Notes: generated by a model not told the origin, from the sequence alone. Numbered from the stretch's first letter, positions 8,421-17,088 are shown. The stretch: 29,749 bases of DNA from an uncultured Veillonellaceae bacterium (GCA_900546795.1 UREG01000019.1:1-29749); one strand, 5' to 3'. Numbers and translations are program-made.

Positions 8421-8449
8421 ATTATACGGAATGCAAAGAGGTTTGTTAA
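8421..8449 (-). promoter_or_regulatory. Promoter of ompH
   Basis: On the minus strand: -35 TTAACA (plus 8444-8449), 17-base spacer, -10 TATAAT (plus 8421-8426), 33 bases before the GTG start. Both hexamers are at or near consensus. Confidence 0.85.
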
Positions 8450-8477
8450 GTACATTTTGATGAATTTTGGTGAATCT

Positions 8478-9647
8478 TCAGATTTCGGCGGCTGCAGCGG
8501 CCTTGCCTTCCCACACGTCGCGGCGGACAAAGGCCTGCCCCTCCATGAGCAGATTGGCGGTGCGGCTCATGGCCGCTTTTTTTACATAAAATCCCTGCTC
8601 GTTTTCTCCGATCTGGACGATGATATCCAAAATGCCCGACGGATGGCCGATATAAAAGGTGCCGTCGCCGGCTGCCGGCCGGGCGATATCATGAACGACG
8701 GTGCCGGGAATCGACGCGGCTGCGGCCGTGCATATCCCCGTTGTAACCGCATAGGCTTTATGGAAATAATTGAGCGCCATGGTGCGGCAGATCAGATTGA
8801 CTTCGCTGGCCCGATGAAATTCGTCCTGCACCGTGCGGAACATCTGCGGCGGTGCGGCGACAACGATCTTGGGAATTGCAGGGCTCACTTTTCTGGTATC
8901 CCGGCTCAACCCCATGAGAACGGAACCGATGCGTCGGATTTCTTCCATCAAAAGAAGCAGCTGATCCGCTTCCGGCGTGTCCGGCCGTTCCTGGCTCGTA
9001 AACCCGATATCTTCCGCTCGGACGATGATCCCCGGATTGCCTGCGTCGCAGCAGGTAACCTCGATCGTGCGGCCGTCGGAAAGGGTGATGCGGTCGCGCA
9101 CATTTCCCGTAGGCAGGAGTTTTTTTGTTTTCTCACCGCCGGCATGGAGAAATTCCAGCTCGATTCTGGCGGCGGTCCCGGGCACGCCGGAAATAGCGTA
9201 ATCGCCGAAAAGATCCAGTTCCCCATCTGTTACGGGAACGCGGGCGACAACGATTTTATTCGTATTGGTGTTGTGAATGCGGACGGTGGTAAACGGTTCC
9301 GTGATGGGCACCAGGCCTTTATAGACGGCATAAGGGCCGACGGCGGAAATCATGTTGCCGCAGTTGCCGCTGTAATCCACATATGGCTCGGTAATGCCTA
9401 CATAGCCAAACGTATAATCCACATCGGCGTCAGGCCGCAGCGACGGCCGAATGAGCGCCACTTTGCTGGTCAGCGGATCGGAACCGCCGATGCCGTTGAT
9501 TTGCCGGATATCCGGACTGCCGTAAATATCTAAGATGACCTGATCCCGTACTGCCGGGTCTTCCGGAAGATCCGATTCCAAAAGGAACGCGCCTTTGCTG
9601 GTGCCGCCCCGCATGAGAAGTGCCGGAACACGTACATATCGTTTCAT
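8478..9647 (-). CDS. PrpF-family isomerase (3-methylitaconate/aconitate isomerase-like)
   Basis: A 389-residue protein of the PrpF/DUF453 family with the diaminopimelate-epimerase fold. Landmarks are the N-terminal MRGGTSKG (about 12-19), INGIGGSDPLTSKVA (about 50-64), DYSGNCGNM (about 91-99) containing the family cysteine, and the C-terminal IGHPSG. Members shift a carbon-carbon double bond: PrpF (trans-aconitate derivatives), 4-oxalomesaconate tautomerase, and 3-methylitaconate isomerase of nicotinate-fermenting clostridia. I start it at 9647 because GGGGTAAG precedes that ATG, while the in-frame ATG at 9677 has no ribosome binding site. It is divergent from the M18 gene across a 200-base AT-rich spacer. 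The substrate is unproven. Confidence 0.87.
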   Translation of the reverse strand: MKRYVRVPALLMRGGTSKGAFLLESDLPEDPAVRDQVILDIYGSPDIRQINGIGGSDPLTSKVALIRPSLRPDADVDYTFGYVGITEPYVDYSGNCGNMISAVGPYAVYKGLVPITEPFTTVRIHNTNTNKIVVARVPVTDGELDLFGDYAISGVPGTAARIELEFLHAGGEKTKKLLPTGNVRDRITLSDGRTIEVTCCDAGNPGIIVRAEDIGFTSQERPDTPEADQLLLLMEEIRRIGSVLMGLSRDTRKVSPAIPKIVVAAPPQMFRTVQDEFHRASEVNLICRTMALNYFHKAYAVTTGICTAAAASIPGTVVHDIARPAAGDGTFYIGHPSGILDIIVQIGENEQGFYVKKAAMSRTANLLMEGQAFVRRDVWEGKAAAAAEI

Positions 9648-9838
9648 TTTACTTACCCCATACTCGTATACATGCAAATAAAGATGTTTGTGTTGTTGTC
9701 ATGAATAAATCTTATTCAATTATAATACAACGATGAAAATAAAGATAGGAATAAAGAAGAATATACTAAATTTACATAAAAAAAGCAAACCGCAGGAAAA
9801 TACGCAGGGAGAAGATAGGTTATTTGCCAAAGAAATGG

Positions 9839-9871
9839 TATACTAAAAGAAAACGATTCACAATAAGGAGG
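9839..9871 (+). promoter_or_regulatory. -10 element and ribosome binding site of the M18 gene
   Basis: TATACT at 9839-9844 is a good -10 hexamer, but no convincing -35 lies 16-18 bases upstream. AAGGAGG at 9865-9871 sits seven bases before the ATG at 9879 and fixes the start. Confidence 0.5.
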
Positions 9872-9878
9872 GACATAC

Positions 9879-11246
9879 ATGAAAGGTTATGATAAAGAAA
9901 AAAGCGTGTGGCGCCGCATGAACGAAGAACAGCGGGAAGCGGTGCATGCGTATGGCGAACGGTATAAAGCATTTTTGGATACGGCTCGGACCGAGCGGCT
10001 GGCGGTAAAAGAACTGATCCGTCAGGCCGAAGCAGAAGGATTTAAACCGTTGGAAGCGTATACGGAATTGAAAGCCGGCGACAAAGTGTACTGGAACCAG
10101 AAAGGAAAATCTCTGATCCTGGGCGTTGTCGGCGCGCGGCCGATTACCGACGGACTTAAAATCGTCGGCGCTCATGTGGACAGCCCGAGACTGGACGCCA
10201 AAGGCAATGCGGTGGTGGAAAAAAACGGCATCGTGTATTTGAAGACCCATTATTACGGAGGCATCAAAAAATACCAGTGGGTATGCCAGCCTCTTTCTCT
10301 TATCGGCGTCGCGCATAAAGCGGACGGTACAGCCGTAGAGATCTCCATCGGCGAAGATCCGGCAGATCCGGCGCTGTATATCACGGATATCCTGCCTCAT
10401 TTGGGCAAAGATCAGGCGGAAAAGAAAGTGGGCGAGGCAATTGAAGGGGAAATGCTCATGCCTCTGCTGGGATTGTACAGTGAAGAAGAGAAAACAAAAC
10501 CGGCGATCCTGGCGTTATTAAAAGAAAAATACGATCTGGAAGAAGAAGATCTGGTAACGGCGGAGCTGGAAGTGATTCCGGCGCAAAAAGCGCAGGACGT
10601 GGGGCTGGACCGCTCCATGATCGCCGCTCACGGTCATGACGACCGAGTCTGCGCCTATGCCGCCTGGGAAGCGCTGAAAACTGCGCAGCCCGGCGAATAC
10701 ATGCAGATCGCTGTGTTTGCAGACAAAGAAGAAATCGGCTCGTACGGCAATACGGGCATGAGCGCTTCCTACTTCCTGGATTTTCTGGCCGAATGCCTGC
10801 ATCTGGCAGGACAGGACGGAGAGATTTGGCTGCGCCGGACGCTGCGCCGTTCCGAAGTGCTGTCGGCGGACGTAACGGCAGCGCTTGACCCGAATTTTGC
10901 TTCCGTCCACGATCCGGAAAACGTTGCGTATCTGGGATTTGGCCCGGCTATCTGTAAATATACGGGCGCCAGAGGCAAATCCGGCTCCAATGATGCGAAT
11001 GCAGAATTTATTGCCAAAGTGCGGCGCATCTTCAATACTGCCCAGGTGCCCTGGCAGATCAGCGAACTGGGCAAAGTCGATCAGGGCGGCGGCGGAACGA
11101 TCGCCTTTATCATGGCGCAGTGGGGATGCGAAGTCGTAGATTGCGGCACGGCGATGCTCAGCATGCACGCGCCGGTGGAAATTGTGGCCAAGACGGACGC
11201 GTATACGACGTCCCTTGCGTACAAAGCCTTTTTTGAAAGCAACTGA
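9879..11246 (+). CDS. M18-family aminopeptidase (aspartyl aminopeptidase type)
   Basis: Cytoplasmic zinc aminopeptidase that trims N-terminal residues, typically acidic or neutral ones, from peptides. The 455 residues match the family. Metal and catalytic motifs are in order: AHVDSPR (98-104), HGHDDR (241-246), DKEEIGS with the catalytic Glu pair (274-275), SADVTAA (Asp321) and the C-terminal SMHAP (His420). The start follows AAGGAGG. It is a single-gene transcript: the PrpF-family gene diverges upstream, and the isocitrate lyase-family gene converges downstream with a shared bidirectional terminator. Confidence 0.93.
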   Translation: MKGYDKEKSVWRRMNEEQREAVHAYGERYKAFLDTARTERLAVKELIRQAEAEGFKPLEAYTELKAGDKVYWNQKGKSLILGVVGARPITDGLKIVGAHVDSPRLDAKGNAVVEKNGIVYLKTHYYGGIKKYQWVCQPLSLIGVAHKADGTAVEISIGEDPADPALYITDILPHLGKDQAEKKVGEAIEGEMLMPLLGLYSEEEKTKPAILALLKEKYDLEEEDLVTAELEVIPAQKAQDVGLDRSMIAAHGHDDRVCAYAAWEALKTAQPGEYMQIAVFADKEEIGSYGNTGMSASYFLDFLAECLHLAGQDGEIWLRRTLRRSEVLSADVTAALDPNFASVHDPENVAYLGFGPAICKYTGARGKSGSNDANAEFIAKVRRIFNTAQVPWQISELGKVDQGGGGTIAFIMAQWGCEVVDCGTAMLSMHAPVEIVAKTDAYTTSLAYKAFFESN

Positions 11247-11261
11247 TAGATACAGAATAAA

Positions 11262-11309
11262 GGATATAAAAAGAGAGCGGAGCTTATGCTCCGCCCTCTT
11301 TTTATATCC
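11262..11309. terminator. Bidirectional terminator between convergent genes
   Basis: Long near-perfect inverted repeat: GGATATAAAAAGAG pairs with CTCTTTTTATATCC, and the inner GCGGAGC pairs with GCTCCGC around TTAT. T-rich tails are present in both directions, serving the M18 gene on + and the lyase-family gene on -. Confidence 0.92.
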
Positions 11310-11338
11310 AGCCGATGAATAGGTCGGCGTGAGCCGGC

Positions 11339-12208
11339 TTACTTTTCGCCTGCACCGTAGCGTTTATCGTATTCAATGTATTTATCTACGTCTACGATTT
11401 TCAGGTATTCGGCAAACGGCATCATCATGTCGCGGACAACGCCTTCGTCGTTGCCTTGTTCTTTGATTTTTTTCAGCCCTTCATAAATGGCTTTCGTCCC
11501 GATAAACAGCGGCGTCAGCGGGAAGGTAACGATGGTATAGCCCATCTTGCCGGCATCCCAGGCGGTAAGCCCTGCGTTCTGGTCGCTGTTGGTGAAGAAT
11601 CCCAAGTGGAGCGGGCAGGACAGTTTAGTCGGGAGGATTTCGAGTTCCTGCCGTGTTTTCGGTATAATCTTAATCATATCCGCACCGGCTTTGAGATATT
11701 CTTTGGCCCGTTCAATGGCTTCGTCAAACGGCGCGTCTGTGCGGGCGCAGATAACAAAGTCCGGATCCTGGCGGGCGTCGCAGGCTGCGCGGATCTTGCC
11801 GCACATTTCTTCTACGGAAATCGTCGTCGGTTTTTTGATAAACGGACAGTTCGGCGGCAGCTGCTGGTCTTCGATGAAAATACCGGCTACGCCGGCCCGT
11901 TCAAATTCCTGGACAGTGCGGATCGTATTGGTTGCGTTGCCATAGCCGCCTTCGGCGTCGGCCATCATAGGAATATCGATGGCGTTGGCCATATTGCCGC
12001 ACATGGCAACCATTTCATTAAACGCCAGCATGCCGTTGTCCGGTACGCCTAAAATAGAACCGTGCATGCCGTAGCCGGTTGTGCCGACCATTTCAAATCC
12101 TGCCGCCTGAATCAGACGGGCCGACAATGCGTCGTAGGCTCCCGGCGCCATGATGACTTCTTTCCGGGCGATCAAATCTCTCAGTGCTTTTCTTTTGCTT
12201 GTTTTCAT
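11339..12208 (-). CDS. Isocitrate lyase/PEP mutase-superfamily protein (possible C-C lyase)
   Basis: A 289-residue protein with the alpha/beta-barrel of the isocitrate lyase/PEP mutase superfamily, at the usual size for 2-methylisocitrate or dimethylmalate lyases. Visible landmarks are APGAYDALSA (about 21-30), the metal-binding DAEGGYG (84-90; usually DADTGYG), and FIEDQQ (111-116). The catalytic loop is unusual: family lyases have KxCGH, whereas here it is PPNCPF (118-123), keeping the Cys but losing the Gly-His. That makes a specific assignment unsafe. The start follows CAGGAGGAG. It is divergent from the LysR gene at 12414, the usual arrangement of a LysR regulator and its target. Confidence 0.82.
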   Translation of the reverse strand: MKTSKRKALRDLIARKEVIMAPGAYDALSARLIQAAGFEMVGTTGYGMHGSILGVPDNGMLAFNEMVAMCGNMANAIDIPMMADAEGGYGNATNTIRTVQEFERAGVAGIFIEDQQLPPNCPFIKKPTTISVEEMCGKIRAACDARQDPDFVICARTDAPFDEAIERAKEYLKAGADMIKIIPKTRQELEILPTKLSCPLHLGFFTNSDQNAGLTAWDAGKMGYTIVTFPLTPLFIGTKAIYEGLKKIKEQGNDEGVVRDMMMPFAEYLKIVDVDKYIEYDKRYGAGEK

Positions 12209-12343
12209 AACGAACTCCTCCTGACATGAATGGGTTATCGTAGGTGTAAGTCCGGTCTTTCTGCATCTCTTGGCTTCAGGATAAACGAGAACGGCAAAAG
12301 AAGCAATGCGGAAACGGAATGGCAGCTAGTTAAAAAATGCATA

Positions 12344-12373
12344 TTGTTTTTTCACATCTGTCCGCTGTACTAT
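12344..12373 (+). promoter_or_regulatory. Possible promoter of the first LysR gene
   Basis: -35 TTGTTT (12344-12349), 18-base spacer, -10 TACTAT (12368-12373), in the 205-base divergent spacer with the lyase-family gene. Moderate match only. Confidence 0.4.
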
Positions 12374-12413
12374 ATAAGTATTAGGAATCACTGGACGGAT
12401 ACAGGAGGCTATC

Positions 12414-13337
12414 ATGGACTTATATCAGCTGGAATATGTGGTGGAAGTGGCCAGAAAAAAGAATTTTACCCGGGCGGCCTATGAACTGAATGTGACCCAA
12501 TCGGCGCTGTCCCGGCAGATCGCCAGTCTGGAAGAAGAACTGGATACGAAATTGTTTGTACGCAAAGCCCGAACGGTGGAGCTGACCCCGGAAGGCAAGG
12601 CTTTTTTGCAGCATGCCGTAACGATCCTCAAAGATGTGGAGATCGCCCATCAGTCGGTGCTGGATTTCAAAGGCCTGCTGCGGGGAACGATCCGCATGGG
12701 CATTATCTCCTCGCTGGGAACGATGCAGTACGACCAGATGCTTTATACCTTTTATAAGAACCACCCGGGAATCCAGTTTTACATAGAAGAAGGGGGCACA
12801 TACGCCTTGCTGCAAAAATTGCAGGATCGGGATCTGGATCTGGCGCTGCTGGTGCGGCCGACGGAAAAAGCCTACAGCGATATTGCGTTTTATCCGCTGC
12901 TGACCGATCGGTATGTATTGGTGCTGCCAAAAAACCACAAGCTGGCAGGCAAGAAAAAAGTATACATACGGGAACTGTCTGCCGAACGGTTTGTCCTGCA
13001 TCCGCCGACGGAACAGATCCGCTGCCTGATTTCCGAAGCCTGCCAGGCGGCGGGCTTTGCTCCGCAGATCGTATGCGAATGCAACCATTCGCCGACCCAG
13101 CTGACCTTAATCAGCGCCGGCATGTGCATCGGTATCTTTCCTAAAGAAAAAGTCCGTAATATAGCCAAGAAAAAAGATCTGGCCATCGTGAACCTGGCCG
13201 ATGATATTGAAAAGGAGATCGGCTTGGCAGTATTGAAAAAAGGACAGCCTACGCCAGCGGTGCAGCTGTTTTCCGATTTTATCGTCCGGTGGGTAAAAGA
13301 GCTGCCTGCCCGTAAAGCAGCGGAATCGGAACGATGA
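12414..13337 (+). CDS. LysR-type transcriptional regulator
   Basis: A 307-residue regulator. The N-terminal winged helix-turn-helix covers about residues 1-60 (LEYVVEVARKKNFTRAA, then VTQSALSRQIASLEEEL as the recognition helix). The effector-binding periplasmic-binding-protein-like fold fills about 90-295. LysR proteins usually control the divergent neighbour and themselves, so the lyase-family gene at 11339-12208 is the first candidate target; the anion transporter 170 bases downstream is the second. AGGAGG lies six bases before the ATG. The effector cannot be predicted from sequence, though a di- or tricarboxylate would suit the neighbours. Confidence 0.92.
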   Translation: MDLYQLEYVVEVARKKNFTRAAYELNVTQSALSRQIASLEEELDTKLFVRKARTVELTPEGKAFLQHAVTILKDVEIAHQSVLDFKGLLRGTIRMGIISSLGTMQYDQMLYTFYKNHPGIQFYIEEGGTYALLQKLQDRDLDLALLVRPTEKAYSDIAFYPLLTDRYVLVLPKNHKLAGKKKVYIRELSAERFVLHPPTEQIRCLISEACQAAGFAPQIVCECNHSPTQLTLISAGMCIGIFPKEKVRNIAKKKDLAIVNLADDIEKEIGLAVLKKGQPTPAVQLFSDFIVRWVKELPARKAAESER

Positions 13338-13369
13338 CACTATTTCATGGCAGCTATGCCGAAACGAGA

Positions 13370-13398
13370 TTGCTCTTTTTTATTCCCCGCCGTATAAT
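13370..13398 (+). promoter_or_regulatory. Promoter of the SLC13-type transporter gene
   Basis: -35 TTGCTC (13370-13375), 17-base spacer, -10 TATAAT (13393-13398). Transcription would start near 13405, leaving a leader of about 100 bases in which no known riboswitch was recognised. Confidence 0.75.
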
Positions 13399-13507
13399 GC
13401 AGGCATCAAAAGCGCAAGTCTATACTCTCTCTGCATTCTCTTAATATATTCGTTTCTCTATGCAGGCGCGGCATGTGGCGGCATAGATACGTATAGGGGT
13501 GAGATAT

Positions 13508-14923
13508 ATGACGATAGAACAATTTCGTAAAAATTGGGGAATTGTGATCGCTGTGCTGTTAGGCGCCTTGGTGTATATGATGCCTGCTCAGGAAGGGCTG
13601 TCGCCGGAAGGGCACAAGGCGCTGGCATTATTTGCAGGCGTGTTTATATTATATTTGACGGAATCGATTCCGCTCGTTGCCACCGGGCTGCTCATCGCTC
13701 CGGCAGCGGTATTGATGGGCATTATGAAGATCGGCCCGGCGCTGACAAGTTTTGCCTCTTCTTCCGTATTTCTGATGCTCGGGTCGTTTGTATTGGCGGC
13801 GGCGATGATAAAAACCAATCTGGCAGAACGCATCACCTATCAGATTCTCGATAAGATCGGGTCTACGACGCTGCGCATTACCGTGGGCATCGTCCTTGCC
13901 AATATCGTATTGTCGTTTTTAATTCCTTCCTCTACGGCAAGGACCGCGATCTTGCTTCCGATCTGTATGAGCGTTATTCAGGTATTCCATACGGAAGGAC
14001 GGACAAAATTTGCCGTTAATCTGCTGATTACGATGGCCTTTACCAATGCCACGATCAGCGCGGGCATACTGACGGCGACTGTGCCGAACCCGGTTACGAT
14101 CGAATACATCGTCAATGCCGGCGGCAATCCGATCTCGTATATCGATTGGCTGAAAATCGGCTTTTTGCCGGCTTTGATCATGACAATTATCACCTGGGCC
14201 TATATCCAGTGGATCTATAAACCGGAATTTAAAGAAATTCCCGGCGGCGCGGCCTATGTTAAAGAAAAAATTCAGCAGATGGGCTCCATGTCCCGCGATG
14301 AAAAATTCACGTTTGCCATCTTTATTTTAGTCGCCGTCCTGTGGTGTACCGGTTCCATTACAAAAATCGACTCGACGACGGCGTGCCTGTTTGCGGCAGT
14401 CCTGCTCTTTTTGCCAAAAGTAGGCGTTCTTACGTGGAAAGAAACGAACCCGCATATCGGCTGGAACGTACTGCTCCTTACAGGCGGCGGAATGAGCATG
14501 GGCGCGATCCTGATGAAAACGGGCGCAAGCAAATGGATGGCTTCCACCATCTTTTCCCTGTTTGGCCTGCAGAGCCTGTCCATCGTCATGCTGCTCTTTG
14601 TGGTCATGGTCATCGCTCAGTTCATGCACTTCTTCTTTGCCGGCACAACGGTTATGGCAACGGCTATGCTGCCTATCATCATGGCGCTCAGCACGGAAGC
14701 GGGGCTGGCTCCGGCTGTGCTGGCCATTCCGGCAGGCATGATCATCGGCGGCTATCCGCTGCTCATGTTCTACTGCACGAGTCCGAATATCATGATTTAC
14801 GGCAACGGCGAACTGCTGAACGTCGGCGATTTCCCGAAAATCGGCGTGCCTGTATCCATTATCGCCTGTATCGTATACCTGATTACGGCGTCCACCTATT
14901 GGCCGTGGCTCGGCTTGTTCTGA
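13508..14923 (+). CDS. SLC13/DASS-family divalent anion:sodium symporter
   Basis: A 471-residue membrane protein with about eleven to twelve segments, typical of the divalent anion/sodium symporter family (di- and tricarboxylates, sulfate). The two pseudo-symmetric substrate motifs are visible as SSTARTAILLPI (first half, usually SNTATT-like) and GTTVMATAMLPI (second half). I place the start at ATG 13508 because GGGGTGAG ends five bases before it; an in-frame GTG at 13499 would overlap that ribosome binding site. It has its own promoter and a hairpin behind it, and sits between two LysR genes, either of which could regulate it. Uptake of a C4-C6 carboxylate is the likeliest role. Confidence 0.87.
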   Translation: MTIEQFRKNWGIVIAVLLGALVYMMPAQEGLSPEGHKALALFAGVFILYLTESIPLVATGLLIAPAAVLMGIMKIGPALTSFASSSVFLMLGSFVLAAAMIKTNLAERITYQILDKIGSTTLRITVGIVLANIVLSFLIPSSTARTAILLPICMSVIQVFHTEGRTKFAVNLLITMAFTNATISAGILTATVPNPVTIEYIVNAGGNPISYIDWLKIGFLPALIMTIITWAYIQWIYKPEFKEIPGGAAYVKEKIQQMGSMSRDEKFTFAIFILVAVLWCTGSITKIDSTTACLFAAVLLFLPKVGVLTWKETNPHIGWNVLLLTGGGMSMGAILMKTGASKWMASTIFSLFGLQSLSIVMLLFVVMVIAQFMHFFFAGTTVMATAMLPIIMALSTEAGLAPAVLAIPAGMIIGGYPLLMFYCTSPNIMIYGNGELLNVGDFPKIGVPVSIIACIVYLITASTYWPWLGLF

Positions 14924-14950
14924 TATAATACAACCTATTATTTCCTATAA

Positions 14951-14984
14951 AATATCCCGGCTTGCAGACGTGAGCCGGGATATT
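14951..14984. terminator. Hairpin after the SLC13-type transporter (likely terminator)
   Basis: Perfect 12-base-pair stem AATATCCCGGCT / AGCCGGGATATT (14951-14962 with 14973-14984) with a ten-base loop. The T tail on the plus strand is poor, so efficiency is uncertain. Confidence 0.65.
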
Positions 14985-15047
14985 GCTGTACAAAAAAGAA
15001 AAACCGCTGCCGATAGGGAAAACGATGACGGCAGCGCGCCCGTAGTA

Positions 15048-15056
15048 TGATATAAT
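15048..15056 (+). promoter_or_regulatory. Extended -10 promoter of the second LysR gene
   Basis: TGATATAAT: consensus TATAAT (15051-15056) preceded by the TGn extension. No clear -35 is present. It lies 21 bases upstream of the ATG, so the leader is very short. Confidence 0.6.
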
Positions 15057-15077
15057 ACTGGCATAAGGAGAAGGGTT

Positions 15078-15953
15078 ATGACTTTTAGACAGTTGCAGAT
15101 TTTTATTACCGTAGCGGAATGCGGAAAAATGAAAATAGCGGCGCAGCGGCTGTTTATCTCGCAGCCGACGGTGAGCGAAGCGATCGCCGAGCTGGAGCGG
15201 CAATATGCGGTCAAACTATTTGAACGATATCCGAAACAGCTGGTGCTGACCGACGCCGGCCGGAAGTTATACGGACAGGCGCGGCAGATTCTCTCGGAAT
15301 GCAGCCGGCTGGACGAGATAATGGCCGGTGCCAAAGGGCGGAGGCAGCTTCATGTGGGCGGTACGGTAACCGCCGGATATACGGTGCTGATTCCGGCGCT
15401 TGCCATATGCCAGAAAAAGGATAAATCCTGGCAGCCGTGCGTATATATCCGCAATACGCCGGCGCTGGAAAAGAAGCTGGCGGAAAATGAATACGACGTG
15501 GCGGTGACGCAGGGAACAATCGTGCATGCCGAACTTACGCAGGAAATTATCCTGCGCGATTCCCTCGTCTTTGCATGCAGCGCCGATCACCCGCTGGCCA
15601 GGCAAAAGAACGTATCGCTGGAAGAAATCGCGGCGCAGCCGTTTATTTTACAGGAACGCGGCGCCGGCGGCCGAACGGTGGTAGAACACTTTATGGCCAG
15701 CAACGATATGCCGCTTCATATTGCCTGGAGCTGCACAAATTTTGATTTGATCCGGGAAGCGGTAGCGCATAACCTGGGAATTTCCCTGCTGTCAAAACAG
15801 CTGATCTGTCAGCGGGAATATCGGGATAAGATCCATATCATCGAAGGCTACAGCTTTGACCGGGATTTTTATTTGGTACTGCATAAACACAAACACATGA
15901 CGCAGGAACTGGAAACGTTCATCGCGGCATGTCAGGAAGTGGGCAGAAGATAA
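15078..15953 (+). CDS. LysR-type transcriptional regulator
   Basis: A 291-residue regulator with the N-terminal helix-turn-helix (FRQLQIFITVAECGKMKIAA, then ISQPTVSEAIAELERQY as the recognition helix, about 1-60) and the effector domain to the C-terminus. Start defined by AAGGAG before ATG. It is followed after 12 bases by the M48 protease gene on the same strand, so the two are probably co-transcribed. It is clearly distinct from the LysR protein at 12414. No divergent partner exists; possible targets are the transporter upstream or its own operon. Confidence 0.92.
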   Translation: MTFRQLQIFITVAECGKMKIAAQRLFISQPTVSEAIAELERQYAVKLFERYPKQLVLTDAGRKLYGQARQILSECSRLDEIMAGAKGRRQLHVGGTVTAGYTVLIPALAICQKKDKSWQPCVYIRNTPALEKKLAENEYDVAVTQGTIVHAELTQEIILRDSLVFACSADHPLARQKNVSLEEIAAQPFILQERGAGGRTVVEHFMASNDMPLHIAWSCTNFDLIREAVAHNLGISLLSKQLICQREYRDKIHIIEGYSFDRDFYLVLHKHKHMTQELETFIAACQEVGRR

Positions 15954-15965
15954 GGAGGGGACAGT

Positions 15966-17057
15966 ATGAAACGAACGTATAAAACATGGGCGGCCGCATT
16001 GGCGTGCGCCGGCATCATCTCATGGGGCGCCATGCCCGCACAGGCGCTGGATTTGGGCATATGGGGCACGCTGGCGGGAGCGGCGATCTATTATCACCAG
16101 CTCGACAGCACGCTGAACCATTATGACACGGACGGCAGAGAAGAATTTTTTGAAGGATTGAAGAAAAAGAACGGCGTCGATTACGACCAGACAAAAAACG
16201 CCATGCTCGATGCGGTTATGAGCCGGCTGTCCTATACGGTATCGCTGTCCGAGCCGTCGATCGTGGAACGGCCGTACCTGTATTTCATCAATCCCAGTCA
16301 GGACTTCAACGCGTTTTGTTCCCTGGGACATACGATGAGCGTCAACAGCGGCGTCTTTCCTATCCTGAACTACAACGAAAACGAGATCGCCTTTGTTATC
16401 GCCCATGAAATGGTGCACGGACAGAAAAATCACGTTGTCCAGGGCATGCGGAAATCCTTCCCGATGGAAGTATTGCAGGCGGTGTACGGCTCGCAGAACG
16501 GGGGCAGCCTCGGCGTGGATATCCTGGCCAACTATGCGTCCGCCGTGTATGTGACGAAATCCCAGGAAAAAGAAGCGGACAAGATCGCCTTTGACTATGC
16601 CGTAGGCGCAGGCTACAATCCCGGCGGCGGCGCGGCGCTGTGGCAGCGCATCATTGAAAAGATGGGCGACAATCCGTCCACTTTTGTAGGCGAACTCTTT
16701 GCCCCTTCGGATCACCCGGAAAATGGGGAACGGCGGGACGAATACGCAAAACGGCTGAAAGAATTCAGCAAGGGCCATGTGACGGTAAAAGACGGCGTAG
16801 TATCTGTCGGCAAAACTGCCTGGATTACTGCCGGAAGCACAGACGCCATGAGCGGCGCGGAACGGTCGTATCTGATCGCCGGCAACCTGGCAGCGGCATT
16901 TCACAACCAGGGACGGGAAAGCTGGCGTGCTTATGTCGGTACGGACGGCTACGTCTATATGGGCAGCCAGCCGATCTGCCTGCCAAACGGCGGCGAACCG
17001 GGAGCCTACGCTCTTGCAGCGCAGCTCGATCAGCTCCTGGCAGGCCTGGGCAATTGA
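15966..17057 (+). CDS. Secreted M48-family zinc metalloprotease
   Basis: A 363-residue exported peptidase. A Sec signal peptide ends at about residue 27 (MPAQA). The zinc site is complete: HEMVH at 147-151 and the third ligand Glu203 in EKEAD. Size, export and the single catalytic domain resemble periplasmic M48B proteases (BepA/YfgC, LoiP), which act in outer-membrane protein quality control. The C-terminal third (about 275-363) is not tetratricopeptide-like as in BepA and I do not recognise it. GGAGG lies just before the ATG. It probably forms an operon with the LysR gene 12 bases upstream. Its stop codon lies inside the -35 box of the next promoter. Confidence 0.9.
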   Translation: MKRTYKTWAAALACAGIISWGAMPAQALDLGIWGTLAGAAIYYHQLDSTLNHYDTDGREEFFEGLKKKNGVDYDQTKNAMLDAVMSRLSYTVSLSEPSIVERPYLYFINPSQDFNAFCSLGHTMSVNSGVFPILNYNENEIAFVIAHEMVHGQKNHVVQGMRKSFPMEVLQAVYGSQNGGSLGVDILANYASAVYVTKSQEKEADKIAFDYAVGAGYNPGGGAALWQRIIEKMGDNPSTFVGELFAPSDHPENGERRDEYAKRLKEFSKGHVTVKDGVVSVGKTAWITAGSTDAMSGAERSYLIAGNLAAAFHNQGRESWRAYVGTDGYVYMGSQPICLPNGGEPGAYALAAQLDQLLAGLGN

Positions 17058-17082
17058 CAGGAACAGCGGGATTTGCTATAGT
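17054..17082 (+). promoter_or_regulatory. Promoter of the tryptophan T-box/ECF operon
   Basis: Consensus -35 TTGACA (17054-17059), 17-base spacer, -10 TATAGT (17077-17082). The -35 overlaps the stop codon of the M48 gene. Transcription would begin near 17089 and run through the T-box leader. Confidence 0.85.
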
Positions 17083-17088
17083 AATGCC

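Noticed and set aside
8415..9533. Plus-strand open frame of 372 codons opposite the PrpF-family gene
   Set aside because: The minus strand carries a recognisable PrpF-family protein with ribosome binding site. The plus frame resembles no family and overlaps the ompH promoter.
12230..12330. TAGGTGTAAGTCCGGT stretch as part of a second T-box
   Set aside because: It resembles a Stem I fragment, but no T-box core, specifier loop or terminator follows, and it lies between divergent promoters.
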